DNA of 64,000 bases from JAABVY01 sp964627935 (GTDB lineage Bacteria > Zixibacteria > MSB-5A5 > JAABVY01), in contig CAZVLB010000009.1 in NCBI GenBank assembly GCA_964627935.1, forward strand, positions 62,001-126,000. The letters run 5' to 3'. Position 1 is the stretch's first letter; the number at the start of each line of letters is the position of its first letter. The translations under genes were made by a program, and so were the position numbers. Shown here piece by piece: positions 1 through 9,612 of this stretch. The notes beneath the pieces were generated by a model. The model had not been told where the DNA came from. It saw only the letters and a program-made list of their open reading frames with translations, and made no database searches.

Positions 1-624
1 CAGGTAATTTCCCTCGGGACCAAGGTGATTATAGACTACATCCATAATCACAGCCATGCCTTTTTTGTGTGCGGCATCCACGAGCCTTTTTAAGCCGTCC
101 GGCCCGCCGTAGCTGTTTTGCACAGAGTATGGATGCACGCCGTCATAGCCCCAATTACGTGTACCCGGAAACTGGGAGACCGGCATAATATCTATTGCAT
201 TAATGCCTAATTCATGCAGGTATTCGAGTTTCGAGATGATTGCATCGAAATTTCCATCCGGAGTGAATGTGCCCACATGCAGTTCATACATGATCATCTT
301 ATTGAATTCGAGATTTTTCCAATCGGCATCGCTCCATTCGAATGATGAATGATCCACAACTTCTGAAGGCTCGTGTACACCCTCGGGCTGAAAGCATGAG
401 GCCGGGTCGGGCCGTTTGAGATTATTATCCAGCACGAACATGTATTGGCATCCGGATGGATCAACTTTTGCCGTACCGCGCCAGTAGCCGCGATCATCCT
501 TTTCGAGTATGACTCTTTGAGGATCCGGTGCGATTATTTCCGCTTCGACATTTTTGCGATGCGGTGCCCATACCACAAACTCAACCCTTTTCTTGTCATC
601 CGACGGCCATGCGCCGACTTTCAT
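1..624 (-). CDS. treZ: Malto-oligosyltrehalose trehalohydrolase TreZ, N-terminal 208 residues (runs off window edge)
   Basis: GH13 enzyme expected to release trehalose from maltooligosyl-trehalose ends. Only the N-terminal 208 codons are visible; the frame stays open to base 1. The start ATG at 624 reads MKVGAWPSDDKKRVEF, followed by a CBM48-like beta domain with WAPHRKNVEAEI and then the start of the catalytic barrel: YELHVGTFTPDGNFDAI, MPVSQFPGTRNWGYDG and VIMDVVYNHLGPEGNYL. The YELHVGTFTPDG and GTRNWGYDG segments separate TreZ from GlgB, which has GSWGYQ at that place in the neighbouring gene. It is the last visible gene of a minus-strand operon after glgB, 60 bp away. TreY would be expected next, outside the window. 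Family call is confident; the catalytic residues lie beyond the edge. Confidence 0.85.
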   Translation of the reverse strand, partial: MKVGAWPSDDKKRVEFVVWAPHRKNVEAEIIAPDPQRVILEKDDRGYWRGTAKVDPSGCQYMFVLDNNLKRPDPASCFQPEGVHEPSEVVDHSSFEWSDADWKNLEFNKMIMYELHVGTFTPDGNFDAIISKLEYLHELGINAIDIMPVSQFPGTRNWGYDGVHPYSVQNSYGGPDGLKRLVDAAHKKGMAVIMDVVYNHLGPEGNYL

Positions 625-684
625 ACAACCTGCCTTGGTTTACTTATGCTTCCTGCCTGATATTTCTGCCAGCTTATTTGCCGG

Positions 685-2676
685 TTAAACTTGATCCGGC
701 TGATCATTATGTTTCATGAACACTGCTATGCTGAGCGGTGGCAGAGTCAATGAAATCGAATCATCATAACCATGCGATGGTATCGGGCGCGTATCCCGGC
801 CACCAAAATTGCCATGACCGCTTCCGCCATATTCAACTGCATCGGAATTGAGCAACTCCTGCCAGTAGCCTGCCGACGGCACGCCCACGCGATAGTTATG
901 ACGCGGAACCGGGGTGAAATTGCAAACCACGATGATATCCTGTTTGTTATGTTCGTCCTTGCGCCTGAATGAAAATACACTGTTCTGGACATCATTGCAA
1001 TCGATCCACTGAAACCCATGCGCCTGGAAATCAACTTCATGCAGCGCCGGGTTTTCTCTATATACTCGATTGAGATCACTTACCCATTTCTGAATACCCT
1101 CATGTTCGGGATATTGCAGCAGGTGCCAGTCAAGACTGCTATCATGTTTCCACTCATCCCATTGACCAATCTCGCCGCCCATGAAGAGCAGTTTCTTGCC
1201 GGGGTGAGTCCACATATAACCCAAAAGAAGCCGCAGGTTGGCACGTTTCTGCCAGACATCACCGGACATTTTATTCAAAAGCGATCCTTTGCCATGAACC
1301 ACCTCATCATGTGATAATGGCAGTTCAAAATTTTCATTGAAAGCATATAGCAGACTGAAAGTCAAGCTGTCCTGATTGAATTTGCGGTACACCGGATCGA
1401 GGCTGAAATATTCGAGCGTATCATGCATCCAGCCCATATTCCATTTCAATCCGAATCCCAATCCACCCAGGTATGTCGGACGGGTTACCATGGGCCAGGC
1501 GGTCGATTCCTCGGCGATAGTCTGTACATCCGGATAACGTTCATAAACCACTTCATTTAATCTTCTCAGAAAAGTAATCGCCTCGATATTCTCACGACCG
1601 CCATACTCATTGGGAATCCATTCGCCTTCCTTACGTGAATAATCCAGGTAAAGCATCGAAGCCACCGCATCCACACGCAGTCCATCAATATGATACTTTT
1701 CCAGCCAGAAAAGGGATGAACTGATCAGGAAATTGCGCACCTCGTTTCTTCCATAGTTGAAGATATAGCTTTGCCAGTCGGGATGAAAGCCTTTGCGCGG
1801 ATCCTGATGTTCGTAGAGATGTGTGCCGTCGAAATATACCAGGCCATGCTGATCGGAGGGAAAGTGCGAGGGTACTATATCCAGGATTACCCCGATTCCA
1901 TGTTGATGCAGATAATCAACCAGGTACATGAAATCCTGGGGTGTGCCAAAACGACTCGTGGGTGCGAAATATCCCACTGTCTGATAGCCCCAGGATCCAT
2001 AGAACGGATATTCCGTCACCGGTAGAAATTCAACATGAGTGAAGCCGGTTTTCTTGAGATAGTCCACCAGTTCCGGAGCGAGTTCGCGATAAGTCAGGAA
2101 GCGGTCACCCTCTTCCGGCACGCGTTTCCATGATCCCAGATGCATCTCATAAACCGATATGGGGGCATCCAGCTTGTTATGCTGATAACGGGTCTGCATC
2201 CAGTCCTGATCATGCCATTCATATTCAAGATCCCAGACACGCGAGGCTGTGCGCGGTGCAATCTCCCAGTGAAATGAATAGGGATCGCCCTTATCCACGC
2301 TGTAATCGCTATGAGCAGATTTGATAAAATATTTGTATGTCGCCCCGGGGCTGAGATTAGGTATGAATCCTTCCCAGATACCGGAACCGTCCCAGCGCAC
2401 GGTAAGAGGACAATCATCCCTGCGCCAGCCATTGAAATCGCCGATAACCGAAACCTTTTCCGCATTGGGGGCCCAGACGGCGAAGTAGACTCCTTTTTGT
2501 CCCTCGTATTCCATCAGATGAGAACCGAGCTTATCGTAAAGCTGGAAATGATTACCTTCTTTGAACAGGTAAACATCCTGCTCGGTCAGAAGCGTGGGCC
2601 CATGAATCACCTTCTTGTCGCTGCCGGCAGCCGTTTGACGGTGAATATTATCTTTGTTTGTTGTATTCTTGTCCAT
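685..2676 (-). CDS. glgB: 1,4-alpha-glucan branching enzyme GlgB
   Basis: Cytoplasmic GH13 enzyme that introduces alpha-1,6 branches into linear alpha-glucan, here presumably the polymer made by GlgE. The protein has 663 residues: an N-terminal CBM48 region (about 60-150, WAPNAEKVSVIGDFNGW), the barrel (about 175-540) and a C-terminal beta domain. Conserved barrel motifs are present: DGLRVDAVASMLYLDYSR with the nucleophile at D336, AEEST with the acid at about E389, and LSHDEVVHGKGSL. It lacks the extra N1 domain of long GlgB enzymes. The ATG at 2676 follows AGGAG at good spacing. It sits between treS/mak and treZ, consistent with one glucan/trehalose operon. Confidence 0.97.
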   Translation of the reverse strand: MDKNTTNKDNIHRQTAAGSDKKVIHGPTLLTEQDVYLFKEGNHFQLYDKLGSHLMEYEGQKGVYFAVWAPNAEKVSVIGDFNGWRRDDCPLTVRWDGSGIWEGFIPNLSPGATYKYFIKSAHSDYSVDKGDPYSFHWEIAPRTASRVWDLEYEWHDQDWMQTRYQHNKLDAPISVYEMHLGSWKRVPEEGDRFLTYRELAPELVDYLKKTGFTHVEFLPVTEYPFYGSWGYQTVGYFAPTSRFGTPQDFMYLVDYLHQHGIGVILDIVPSHFPSDQHGLVYFDGTHLYEHQDPRKGFHPDWQSYIFNYGRNEVRNFLISSSLFWLEKYHIDGLRVDAVASMLYLDYSRKEGEWIPNEYGGRENIEAITFLRRLNEVVYERYPDVQTIAEESTAWPMVTRPTYLGGLGFGLKWNMGWMHDTLEYFSLDPVYRKFNQDSLTFSLLYAFNENFELPLSHDEVVHGKGSLLNKMSGDVWQKRANLRLLLGYMWTHPGKKLLFMGGEIGQWDEWKHDSSLDWHLLQYPEHEGIQKWVSDLNRVYRENPALHEVDFQAHGFQWIDCNDVQNSVFSFRRKDEHNKQDIIVVCNFTPVPRHNYRVGVPSAGYWQELLNSDAVEYGGSGHGNFGGRDTRPIPSHGYDDSISLTLPPLSIAVFMKHNDQPDQV

Positions 2677-2701
2677 TTATTTTCACTCCTTATATCTTCC
2701 A

Positions 2702-5700
2702 TTACTCGCCCTCGAGCAAATAAAGGAGGCCTTTCATAGGAATATCGACCCAATCGGGCCTGTTATTAATTTCATAACCAAGCTCATATACTGCTTTATC
2801 GAGCAGAAACGTCTCAAAAAGTATATTAGCGTCAGCCCTGTTTTTTGGCAAGAGCCCCGAATTATGCATGTTGTCCATATATGATTCAAGATAAACTGTC
2901 GATGCAAAATGATACCAGGCCCTGACCCAGGGCTGTACAAACGGTATGTCTTCGGCCCGAACTGCGGTTTCTCTTTTTAATCCGGTATTGATAGCATAAT
3001 GCAATGAACGCACCATCCCGGCAACATCGCGCAGGGGCGATCTTTTCAGGCGGCGCTCTCCCAGAGGACGGGCCGGCTCACCTTCGAAATCAATAATGAC
3101 GAAATCCTTGCCGGTGAAAAGCACCTGCCCGAGATGATAGTCGCCGTGAATGCGGATTTTCATGGCCGGTATTTTCTTCTGCAGGATACGCTGCAGCCTG
3201 CGCATGATAACGTTCTGCGAATCGAGAATCTGCTCCGCCAGTTCCTTGTTTTCTTTATCTATGCGGTTATAGTTCTTATCCAGGGTTCTGAAGGTCTTGC
3301 GCACAAGATTGCGCATGGATTGAAAAACTGAACGTTGATAATGAAGCGAGAAGGCCTCTGGTTTAAATTCAGTGAGATTCTTGAATGATCCCAGGGCACG
3401 ATGCATTTCGGCCGTACGCTGACCCAGCAGCATCAGCTTCTCGGTATGAAAATCATCAATTAGCCTGCGCACATGTTCATACTGATCCGAGGAATCCGTT
3501 TCAAGCCTGAGCGGAAATACTTCGGGTGGAGCGCTTAATTCTCTTCTGCGGGCCAGCAATGTTTCCAGAAAAATACTGACATGGCCAAGCATGTATTCCC
3601 AGGCGTCACCCTGGTTCAATATATAATCCTGCATCAGTCCAATAAAGATAGGATCCTTTTTGCCCTGCCGACGGTATTCGATACTGCCTTTGTAGGCGGG
3701 GATATGCGGGAACTTTTTGCGCTCTGAAAGCAGTCGTCCAATTTCGGCATCCGGATTGATCCCATCCTCAAGCCGGCGATAGAGCTTGAAAATCAACTGT
3801 TCTCCATAGAGGATGGATGTATTGCTCTGTTCGGCTCCAAGCACTGCAGAATTCAACGGCAATTCTGATTCTTCCAGATCGGCCTTGAATTTTCTACCCC
3901 GCGAGGTTACGAATTCACCCCGTTTGGCTTTTTGCTTTTTGCGTTTGGCAATCATTTCGAAAATGCTGTTGTGGAACTCTTCATCATAGACGCCATCGAA
4001 AAGGATGCCCTCATCTTCATCGATGATTATATCTGCAATAATGGCCTGCGGAGATTTCTGCGAAATTTGATAGGCCTTCTCGCCCAAGGCAAATGCCAGC
4101 GGCAGCTGATATATTTCCGGCTGGCCCTCATTGTAGTTAACTTCCAGGAGCAGCAGGAAAATACTGGAACCGTTTCTGAAAATCGGAATAGTCTCGATAA
4201 TTTCGATTGCGCGTATGCGACGGCTCTTGCCCCCGAACCATCGGCAGTGACGCAGATAACGGGCCAGGATGCGTTGTTCCAGCTTGGCCATTACAGCAGG
4301 ATCGAGTTCCTTGCCGGGAATTTCATTTAATTTCATTTCAGGAAGAGTTCGCTCGCGTTCATACTCGATTTCTTCCTCTGCCTGTTGCAAAATAAACCAG
4401 TAATGATCATGCGGGCCGAGGGTAATCATATAGTGTTCATCCGTTATGCGCGGGAAATCATTATGGCTGAAGGCCTCCTGTGGCACCATGTCCTTGTATT
4501 CAGAGAGATCAAGCTCGACACATTGAGCGAAGCGCGAAAGATTGACCACTATCAGTATCTTCTCATCCTCGTACTCACGCACGAATGCCAGCACACGATA
4601 ATTCTGGGGTGAAAGGAATCTGCATGTTCCCCGGCTGAGCGCCTTGTACTTTTTGCGGATTGAGATAATGCGTCTCATCCACCACAACTGTGATGACAGA
4701 TTTTTGTCCTGCGTTTCGACATTAACCGCCTCATAATGATATTCCGAGTCGATAATTATCGGCAGATACAGTCTCTGCGGATTAGTGCGCGAAAAACCGG
4801 CATTACGATCCGGACTCCACTGCATAGGTGTACGGACACCGTCACGGTCACCCAGATAATAATTGTCACCCATACCGATTTCATCACCATAATACAGCAC
4901 CGGCGTTCCCGGAAGTGAAAACAGCAGGATATTCATTAATTCGATGCGCCTGCGATGGTTGGCCAGAAGCGGGGCAAGGCGACGTCGTATACCGACATTG
5001 ATCTTGGCCCGTGGATCATCTGCATACATGCGGTACATATAATCCCGTTCTTCATCAGTAACCATCTCAAGTGTTAATTCATCATGATTGCGCAGGAATA
5101 ATGCCCATTGAGCGCTATCCGGTATCTCCAGGGGTGGATCGAGAATTTCCACAATCGGGAAGCGATCTTCCATCTGCAGGGACATAAACATACGCGGCAT
5201 GACCGGGAAATTGAATGCCATATGGCATTCATCACCATCACCGAAATAGGCCACGGCATCCTCGGACCATTGATTGGCCTCCGCCAGCAGCATGCGGTTT
5301 TTATACTTCCGGTCAACATGGGTGCGCAGCTTTTTCAGGAAGGCATGTGTTTCCGGAAGATTCTCGCAGTTGGTATTCTCTTTTTCATACAGATAGGGGA
5401 CAGCATCGAGCCGCACGCCGTCCACACCGAGATCCATCCAGAAATCGATGATATTCAGCATGGCACGGTGTACCTGCGGGTTTTCGTAGTTTAAATCCGG
5501 CTGATGTGAATAAAACCTGTGCCAGTAATAGGCCTTGGCGAGCGGGTCCCAGCTCCAGTTGGAAGACTCGAAATCCTGAAAGATAATGCGCGCATCCTTA
5601 TATTTCCGGGGCGAATTATTCCAGACATAGAATTCGCGCCACTTCGTGCCCGGTTTGGCCCGCCGGGATTTCTGGAACCAGGGATGCTGATCCGAGGTGT

Positions 5701-6034
5701 GGTTCAAAACCAGCTCTGTGATTATGCGAATCCCCCGTGCATGGGCCTCATTCAATAATTCCCTGAAATCTGCCAGGCTGCCGTAGGATGGATGTATGCT
5801 GGTATAGTCGGCTATATCATAGCCGTCATCCCGCAAAGGTGACGGGTAGAACGGCAGTAGCCAGATGGCCGTTACTCCAAGGTTCTGGAGATAATCCAGT
5901 TTCTGGATTATACCCCGGATATCGCCGATGCCGTCATCATTGCTGTCCTTGAATGCTTTTATATGTAACTCGTAGATTACCGCATCTTTATACCATAGCG
6001 GATCATCGTCAAGTCTTGATTTCTTTCTTTGCAT
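2702..6034 (-). CDS. treS: Trehalose synthase (TreS) fused to maltokinase (Mak/Pep2)
   Basis: Bifunctional 1110-residue protein. The N-terminal half (about 1-550) is a GH13 trehalose synthase that interconverts trehalose and maltose. It shows DAVIYELHIKAFKDSNDDG, FYPSPLRDDGYDIADY, DGVRLDAVPYLYEKE (nucleophile D210), LLAEANQW (acid E252) and LRNHDELTLEM. The C-terminal half (about 570-1110) is a maltokinase with an aminoglycoside-phosphotransferase-like fold, carrying KIRIHGDYHLGQVLFTG and FVIIDFEGEPARP; it makes maltose-1-phosphate, the substrate of GlgE. In mycobacteria the two activities are separate proteins in a complex; the fused form is known in other bacteria. ATG at 6034 lies 25 nt downstream of glgE. 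Function is very secure from motifs and context. Confidence 0.96.
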   Translation of the reverse strand: MQRKKSRLDDDPLWYKDAVIYELHIKAFKDSNDDGIGDIRGIIQKLDYLQNLGVTAIWLLPFYPSPLRDDGYDIADYTSIHPSYGSLADFRELLNEAHARGIRIITELVLNHTSDQHPWFQKSRRAKPGTKWREFYVWNNSPRKYKDARIIFQDFESSNWSWDPLAKAYYWHRFYSHQPDLNYENPQVHRAMLNIIDFWMDLGVDGVRLDAVPYLYEKENTNCENLPETHAFLKKLRTHVDRKYKNRMLLAEANQWSEDAVAYFGDGDECHMAFNFPVMPRMFMSLQMEDRFPIVEILDPPLEIPDSAQWALFLRNHDELTLEMVTDEERDYMYRMYADDPRAKINVGIRRRLAPLLANHRRRIELMNILLFSLPGTPVLYYGDEIGMGDNYYLGDRDGVRTPMQWSPDRNAGFSRTNPQRLYLPIIIDSEYHYEAVNVETQDKNLSSQLWWMRRIISIRKKYKALSRGTCRFLSPQNYRVLAFVREYEDEKILIVVNLSRFAQCVELDLSEYKDMVPQEAFSHNDFPRITDEHYMITLGPHDHYWFILQQAEEEIEYERERTLPEMKLNEIPGKELDPAVMAKLEQRILARYLRHCRWFGGKSRRIRAIEIIETIPIFRNGSSIFLLLLEVNYNEGQPEIYQLPLAFALGEKAYQISQKSPQAIIADIIIDEDEGILFDGVYDEEFHNSIFEMIAKRKKQKAKRGEFVTSRGRKFKADLEESELPLNSAVLGAEQSNTSILYGEQLIFKLYRRLEDGINPDAEIGRLLSERKKFPHIPAYKGSIEYRRQGKKDPIFIGLMQDYILNQGDAWEYMLGHVSIFLETLLARRRELSAPPEVFPLRLETDSSDQYEHVRRLIDDFHTEKLMLLGQRTAEMHRALGSFKNLTEFKPEAFSLHYQRSVFQSMRNLVRKTFRTLDKNYNRIDKENKELAEQILDSQNVIMRRLQRILQKKIPAMKIRIHGDYHLGQVLFTGKDFVIIDFEGEPARPLGERRLKRSPLRDVAGMVRSLHYAINTGLKRETAVRAEDIPFVQPWVRAWYHFASTVYLESYMDNMHNSGLLPKNRADANILFETFLLDKAVYELGYEINNRPDWVDIPMKGLLYLLEGE

Positions 6035-6060
6035 CTATATCTAATCCTTTGGGTTTTGGC

Positions 6061-8046
6061 TTACATGTAATAGTCAAAATCCTGTTCGCGACGCATACGC
6101 CTGTGTAGTTTGAATATATGAAAAGGCAAAACTCCCGGGTTCAGTTCCACATAGTTTCTGGAACCCTGCCAGATAAATCTGTCGTCGCCAATCATATCAT
6201 GCAGCATATAGGGCTGATTGGGGTCGATATCGAATTCCTCCAGCGGAAGATGTACCCAGCCGGATTGTTTATGAAACGGATCGAGGTTAACCAGCACAAG
6301 GATAACATTGGAATAATCCCGCGAGGCCTTGCCGTAAAAAAGAATATATTCATTGTCGACATCATAAAAGCGCAGATTGCGCGTTTGCTGCAGGGCGTCG
6401 TTTTCATTGCGAATGCGGTTTATCATAGCGATCATCTGGCTGATATTACCCTTCTTATTCAGGTCCCAATCCTTGATTTCGTACTTTTCGGAATTGAGGT
6501 ACTCCTCGCGGCCCTCGATAGCATCGCCAACCAGGAGCTCGAATGCCGGGCCATAGATGCCGTAATTCGATGATAATGTCGCCGCCAGGGCAAGCCTGAT
6601 CAAAAATGCCGGCCGTCCGCCATATTGCAGAAACTGCGGCAATATATCCGGCGTGTTGGGCCAGAAGTTGGGACGCATATATTCACTCAATTCAGAGTCT
6701 ACCAGTTGATTCATATACTGTGTCAGCTCATACTTGTTGTTGCGCCAGGTGAAATATGTATATGACTGCGTAAAACCGATCTTGGCCAGCCGGCCCATAA
6801 CCTGTGGACGGGTGAATGCCTCCGCCAGAAAAATCGTATCGGGATACTCGCTTTTGACCTCAGAGATGAGCCATTGCCAGAAACTGAATGGCTTGGTATG
6901 GGGATTGTCAACCCGAAATATGCGTACGCCCTGTTCAGCCCAATATGTAAACACACTCTTGAGCTCTTTCCAGAGATTACGCCAGTCCTCGCATTCGAAA
7001 TTGAACGGCACCACATCTTCATACTTTTTGGGCGGATTTTCAGCGAACTGAATACTGCCGTCGGGACGCCATTTGAACCATTCCGGATGATCTTTAACAT
7101 AGGGATGATCCGGTGAGCATTGATAAGCGATATCTATTGCCACCGCTATATTGAAGCTTTGCGCCTTTTTGATAAATGCCCTGAAATCATCGAGAGTACC
7201 CAGGTCGGGATGAATATCCTTGTGACCGCCATCCTTCGAGCCAATCGCCCAGGGACTGCCCGGATCGCCGGTATCGGCAGTCACAGCGTTGTTTTTGCCT
7301 TTGCGATTGGTATCACCGATGGGATGGATCGGTGTCAGATAGACCACATCAAAGCCCATTTCAGCTATTCTTGGAAGCTGTTTCTCGCACTCCCTGAAGG
7401 TGCCGTGTTCGCCGGGCTTCTTACCGAATGAACGCGGGAAGAATTCGTACCATGAACTAAAACCGGCACGGCGGCGTTCGACCTCGACAGTCAATTCTTT
7501 TTCATACAGCGTGACAAAGGGTGTCTCGGCGTATTTATCCATCAGATTGCGCAGGTCCTCGCCCAATGCCAGGGTCAATGCCGTTTCCAGCATATCCTTG
7601 TCCTTGAATGTGTGCGCAATTTTCAAAAGACGGGAAGCATCATCACCTGTTGCCTGTTCGGCGGCATTTTCGACCAGTTCAGCTCCCATCTGAAGTTCAA
7701 CATCAAGAGCCTGACCAGCCGCTTTTTTCTTGCGCAGATCCATACGCCAGGTAAAAAAATGATCTATCCAGCCCTGCACAGTGTAAAAATACCTGCACTC
7801 CTCGGCGGCAATAAATTCAGCCTGCCAGAGATCATTACCGAGATGTTTCATGGGAATTTTATGCCAATTTTCCTCATTTTCTACCTTATATAAAAGGGCA
7901 GCCGCGACCTCATCATGGCCGTCGCAAAACACGTTGGCCCTGACCTCCACAATTTCACCAACAGCCCGTTTGACCGAGAATTCGCCGCAATCGATCTGGG
8001 GCCTGACATTCTGTACAACTACTCTCCGTCTGCCTTCCAACTGCAA
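6061..8046 (-). CDS. glgE: Alpha-1,4-glucan:maltose-1-phosphate maltosyltransferase GlgE
   Basis: GH13_3 enzyme that extends alpha-1,4-glucan with maltosyl units from maltose-1-phosphate. The 661-residue product has an N-terminal beta-sandwich, a helical insert, then the barrel. Visible motifs: SSWYEFFPRSFG, YLTPIHPIGDTNRKGKNN, a nucleophile Asp in IFRVDNPHTKP (D380) and a general acid in FLAEAFTRP (E409). These match the family order and spacing. The start is a TTG at 8046, chosen because a strong Shine-Dalgarno (GAAAGGAG) lies 7 nt upstream and no in-frame ATG is nearby. It is the first gene of the minus-strand operon glgE-treS/mak-glgB-treZ, so the whole GlgE route is encoded in order. Confidence 0.97.
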   Translation of the reverse strand: MQLEGRRRVVVQNVRPQIDCGEFSVKRAVGEIVEVRANVFCDGHDEVAAALLYKVENEENWHKIPMKHLGNDLWQAEFIAAEECRYFYTVQGWIDHFFTWRMDLRKKKAAGQALDVELQMGAELVENAAEQATGDDASRLLKIAHTFKDKDMLETALTLALGEDLRNLMDKYAETPFVTLYEKELTVEVERRRAGFSSWYEFFPRSFGKKPGEHGTFRECEKQLPRIAEMGFDVVYLTPIHPIGDTNRKGKNNAVTADTGDPGSPWAIGSKDGGHKDIHPDLGTLDDFRAFIKKAQSFNIAVAIDIAYQCSPDHPYVKDHPEWFKWRPDGSIQFAENPPKKYEDVVPFNFECEDWRNLWKELKSVFTYWAEQGVRIFRVDNPHTKPFSFWQWLISEVKSEYPDTIFLAEAFTRPQVMGRLAKIGFTQSYTYFTWRNNKYELTQYMNQLVDSELSEYMRPNFWPNTPDILPQFLQYGGRPAFLIRLALAATLSSNYGIYGPAFELLVGDAIEGREEYLNSEKYEIKDWDLNKKGNISQMIAMINRIRNENDALQQTRNLRFYDVDNEYILFYGKASRDYSNVILVLVNLDPFHKQSGWVHLPLEEFDIDPNQPYMLHDMIGDDRFIWQGSRNYVELNPGVLPFHIFKLHRRMRREQDFDYYM

Positions 8047-8394
8047 AAATGCGCTCCTTTCGGATTAAATATCTCAATGCAAAATCAGTGATGCTCATAT
8101 TATTAATACCGCGATTTTTTTTAGCCCTGCCGTCAAATTACTGCAAGTGTTTGCCTGTTAATGCCTTGCAGGCTCGATGTGTGTGCTCATTGATGCATTT
8201 TTCGGCTTATTCATTAGCAAATCCTGGCCGAAACAGCTGAATTATCAGAATATTTCAGCTAAATTTCGTATTATCAGTGACATCTATAAGAAATTAGTTG
8301 AATTGTAAATTGTTTCTGTTATTCTAAAATAAATTGGTAAATCAGAGATTATTGTTTGCTTCGCCTATAAAAGATAGATAAATCTATATCTTGC

Positions 8395-8423
8395 TTGACT
8401 GTTGTTTTGGTGGAGCATATCTT
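8395..8423 (+). promoter_or_regulatory. Likely sigma-70-type promoter of the hydrogenase operon
   Basis: TTGACT at 8395-8400, a 17-nt spacer, and TATCTT at 8418-8423. Transcription would start near 8430, about 31 nt before the first hydrogenase codon. The imperfect inverted repeat at 8371-8392 ends just before the -35 and could be an activator site. Called from sequence match only. Confidence 0.5.
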
Positions 8424-8433
8424 GTAGAATGAA

Positions 8434-8451
8434 TTGTGAAATATATCACAA
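8434..8451. promoter_or_regulatory. Perfect CRP-like palindrome TTGTGA-N6-TCACAA
   Basis: The 18-bp site has two perfect 6-bp arms with a 6-bp AT centre, matching the TGTGA-N6-TCACA core recognised by CRP-type regulators. It lies between the predicted -10 (8418-8423) and the hydB start (8461), so on the promoter as drawn it would cover the start of transcription and act as a roadblock. It could alternatively form a leader hairpin, since no clear ribosome binding site precedes the start. Confidence 0.5.
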
Positions 8452-8460
8452 GTAGCTCGA

Positions 8461-9603
8461 ATGAGTAAGGACGAAAAACATATATTGCCGGCAGGAGATT
8501 TCCAGAAGCTCCTGGATCTATTGTCAAAAAGGGGCTATCAATCTATCGGGCCTGTTGCCCGCTATGATGCCATAGTCTACGACAGGATATCTTCTGTTGA
8601 TGATCTGGCGGTTGGATGGACCGATTTACATGAAGCCGGCAAGTACCGTGCAAAGAAATCATCCGGCCCGCTTCTTTTTGGTCCTATCGTAGGGCAGCAA
8701 TCCTGGAAAAGGTACCTTTATCCTTCTGTGAAAAAACTCTTCAGTCTGAAGAAGGGGAAGGATGGTTTCGAGGTTGAACAAAGTTCCGATGAGCCTCCTA
8801 AATATGCTTTTGTAGGTGTAAGGTCATGTGATCTTCACGCAATCTCCATTCAAGACAAGATATTCATCGACGGGCCGTATCAGGAGATTCCCTACAAACG
8901 TCAGAGAGAAAATGTACTCACAATAGTGGTAAACTGCACCACTCCGGGTGGAACGTGTTTCTGCAGTTCGATGAATACCGGGCCATGGGCCGAATCCGGC
9001 TTCGACCTGGCAATGACCGAGATTTTTGAAGATGACCAGCATTATTTTGTAGTCAAGGCTGACTCAGACACTGGACGCGAGATAATTTCTGATCTGTCTC
9101 TGGCAAAAGCGCCACCCGAAAAAGTCGAGATTGCGAACAGGGCTCTTAAAGAGGCCGTGAACAGGATGGGACGTAAACTCGAGACCCATGGTATCAAGGA
9201 ACTGCTTTATCGCAATTTCGAAAATCCACGCTGGAAAGAGGTGGCAGACAGATGTCTGAGCTGTGCCAATTGCACCCTTGTCTGTCCAACTTGTTTCTGC
9301 GCCACAATCGAGGATCAAACCGACCTGGACGGCAAAACCGCTTTGCGTGTACGCAAACTTGATTCATGTTTTACGCTGGATCATTCTTATATCTACGGCG
9401 GAAGTGTGCGTGTTTCGGCCGCATCCCGCTATCGTCAATGGCTGACTCATAAGCTGGCCAGCTGGATCGATCAGTTCGGTATGTCCGGATGTGTAGGTTG
9501 CGGACGCTGCATAACATGGTGCCCTGTGGGAATTGATATAACCGAAGAGGCCGCTGCAATCAGGGAAAGTGAACGTGAAGATAAGATTCCTGTAGAGAAG
9601 TAA
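8461..9603 (+). CDS. hydB: Group 3b NiFe hydrogenase (sulfhydrogenase-type) beta subunit, 4Fe-4S protein
   Basis: Electron-transfer subunit of a cytoplasmic NAD(P)-linked NiFe hydrogenase, related to HydB/ShyB and AsrA. The 380-residue product has VGVRSCDLHAISIQDKIF and a Cys-containing TPGGTCFCSS segment, then two 4Fe-4S motifs near the C-terminus: CLSCANCTLVCP starting at C265 and CVGCGRCITWCPVG starting at C344. Order and family match the beta subunit of archaeal hydBGDA operons. The ATG at 8461 has no obvious Shine-Dalgarno; the upstream region carries a CRP-like palindrome. It is followed after 9 nt by a cyclic-nucleotide-binding protein and then by the gamma, delta and alpha subunits. 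Confidence 0.93.
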   Translation: MSKDEKHILPAGDFQKLLDLLSKRGYQSIGPVARYDAIVYDRISSVDDLAVGWTDLHEAGKYRAKKSSGPLLFGPIVGQQSWKRYLYPSVKKLFSLKKGKDGFEVEQSSDEPPKYAFVGVRSCDLHAISIQDKIFIDGPYQEIPYKRQRENVLTIVVNCTTPGGTCFCSSMNTGPWAESGFDLAMTEIFEDDQHYFVVKADSDTGREIISDLSLAKAPPEKVEIANRALKEAVNRMGRKLETHGIKELLYRNFENPRWKEVADRCLSCANCTLVCPTCFCATIEDQTDLDGKTALRVRKLDSCFTLDHSYIYGGSVRVSAASRYRQWLTHKLASWIDQFGMSGCVGCGRCITWCPVGIDITEEAAAIRESEREDKIPVEK

Positions 9604-9612
9604 GGGATATAT

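Larger units (their letters stand above)
8047..8460. promoter_or_regulatory. Divergent intergenic region between glgE and the hydrogenase operon
   Basis: This 414-bp AT-rich gap holds no convincing gene. It must carry the promoters of two divergent operons. Readable structure: a 7-bp inverted repeat CTGCAAG/CTTGCAG at 8140-8146 and 8165-8171; a second, AGCTGAA/TTCAGCT, at 8235-8241 and 8254-8260; an imperfect repeat around 8371-8392 just upstream of the plus-strand -35; and the promoter and palindrome listed separately. I could not choose a clear minus-strand promoter for glgE. The repeats are direct observations; any regulator is unknown. Confidence 0.6.

Noticed and set aside
8242..8277. 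Direct repeat ATTATCAG, two copies 29 nt apart
   Set aside because: Short and AT-rich; expected by chance in such a gap.
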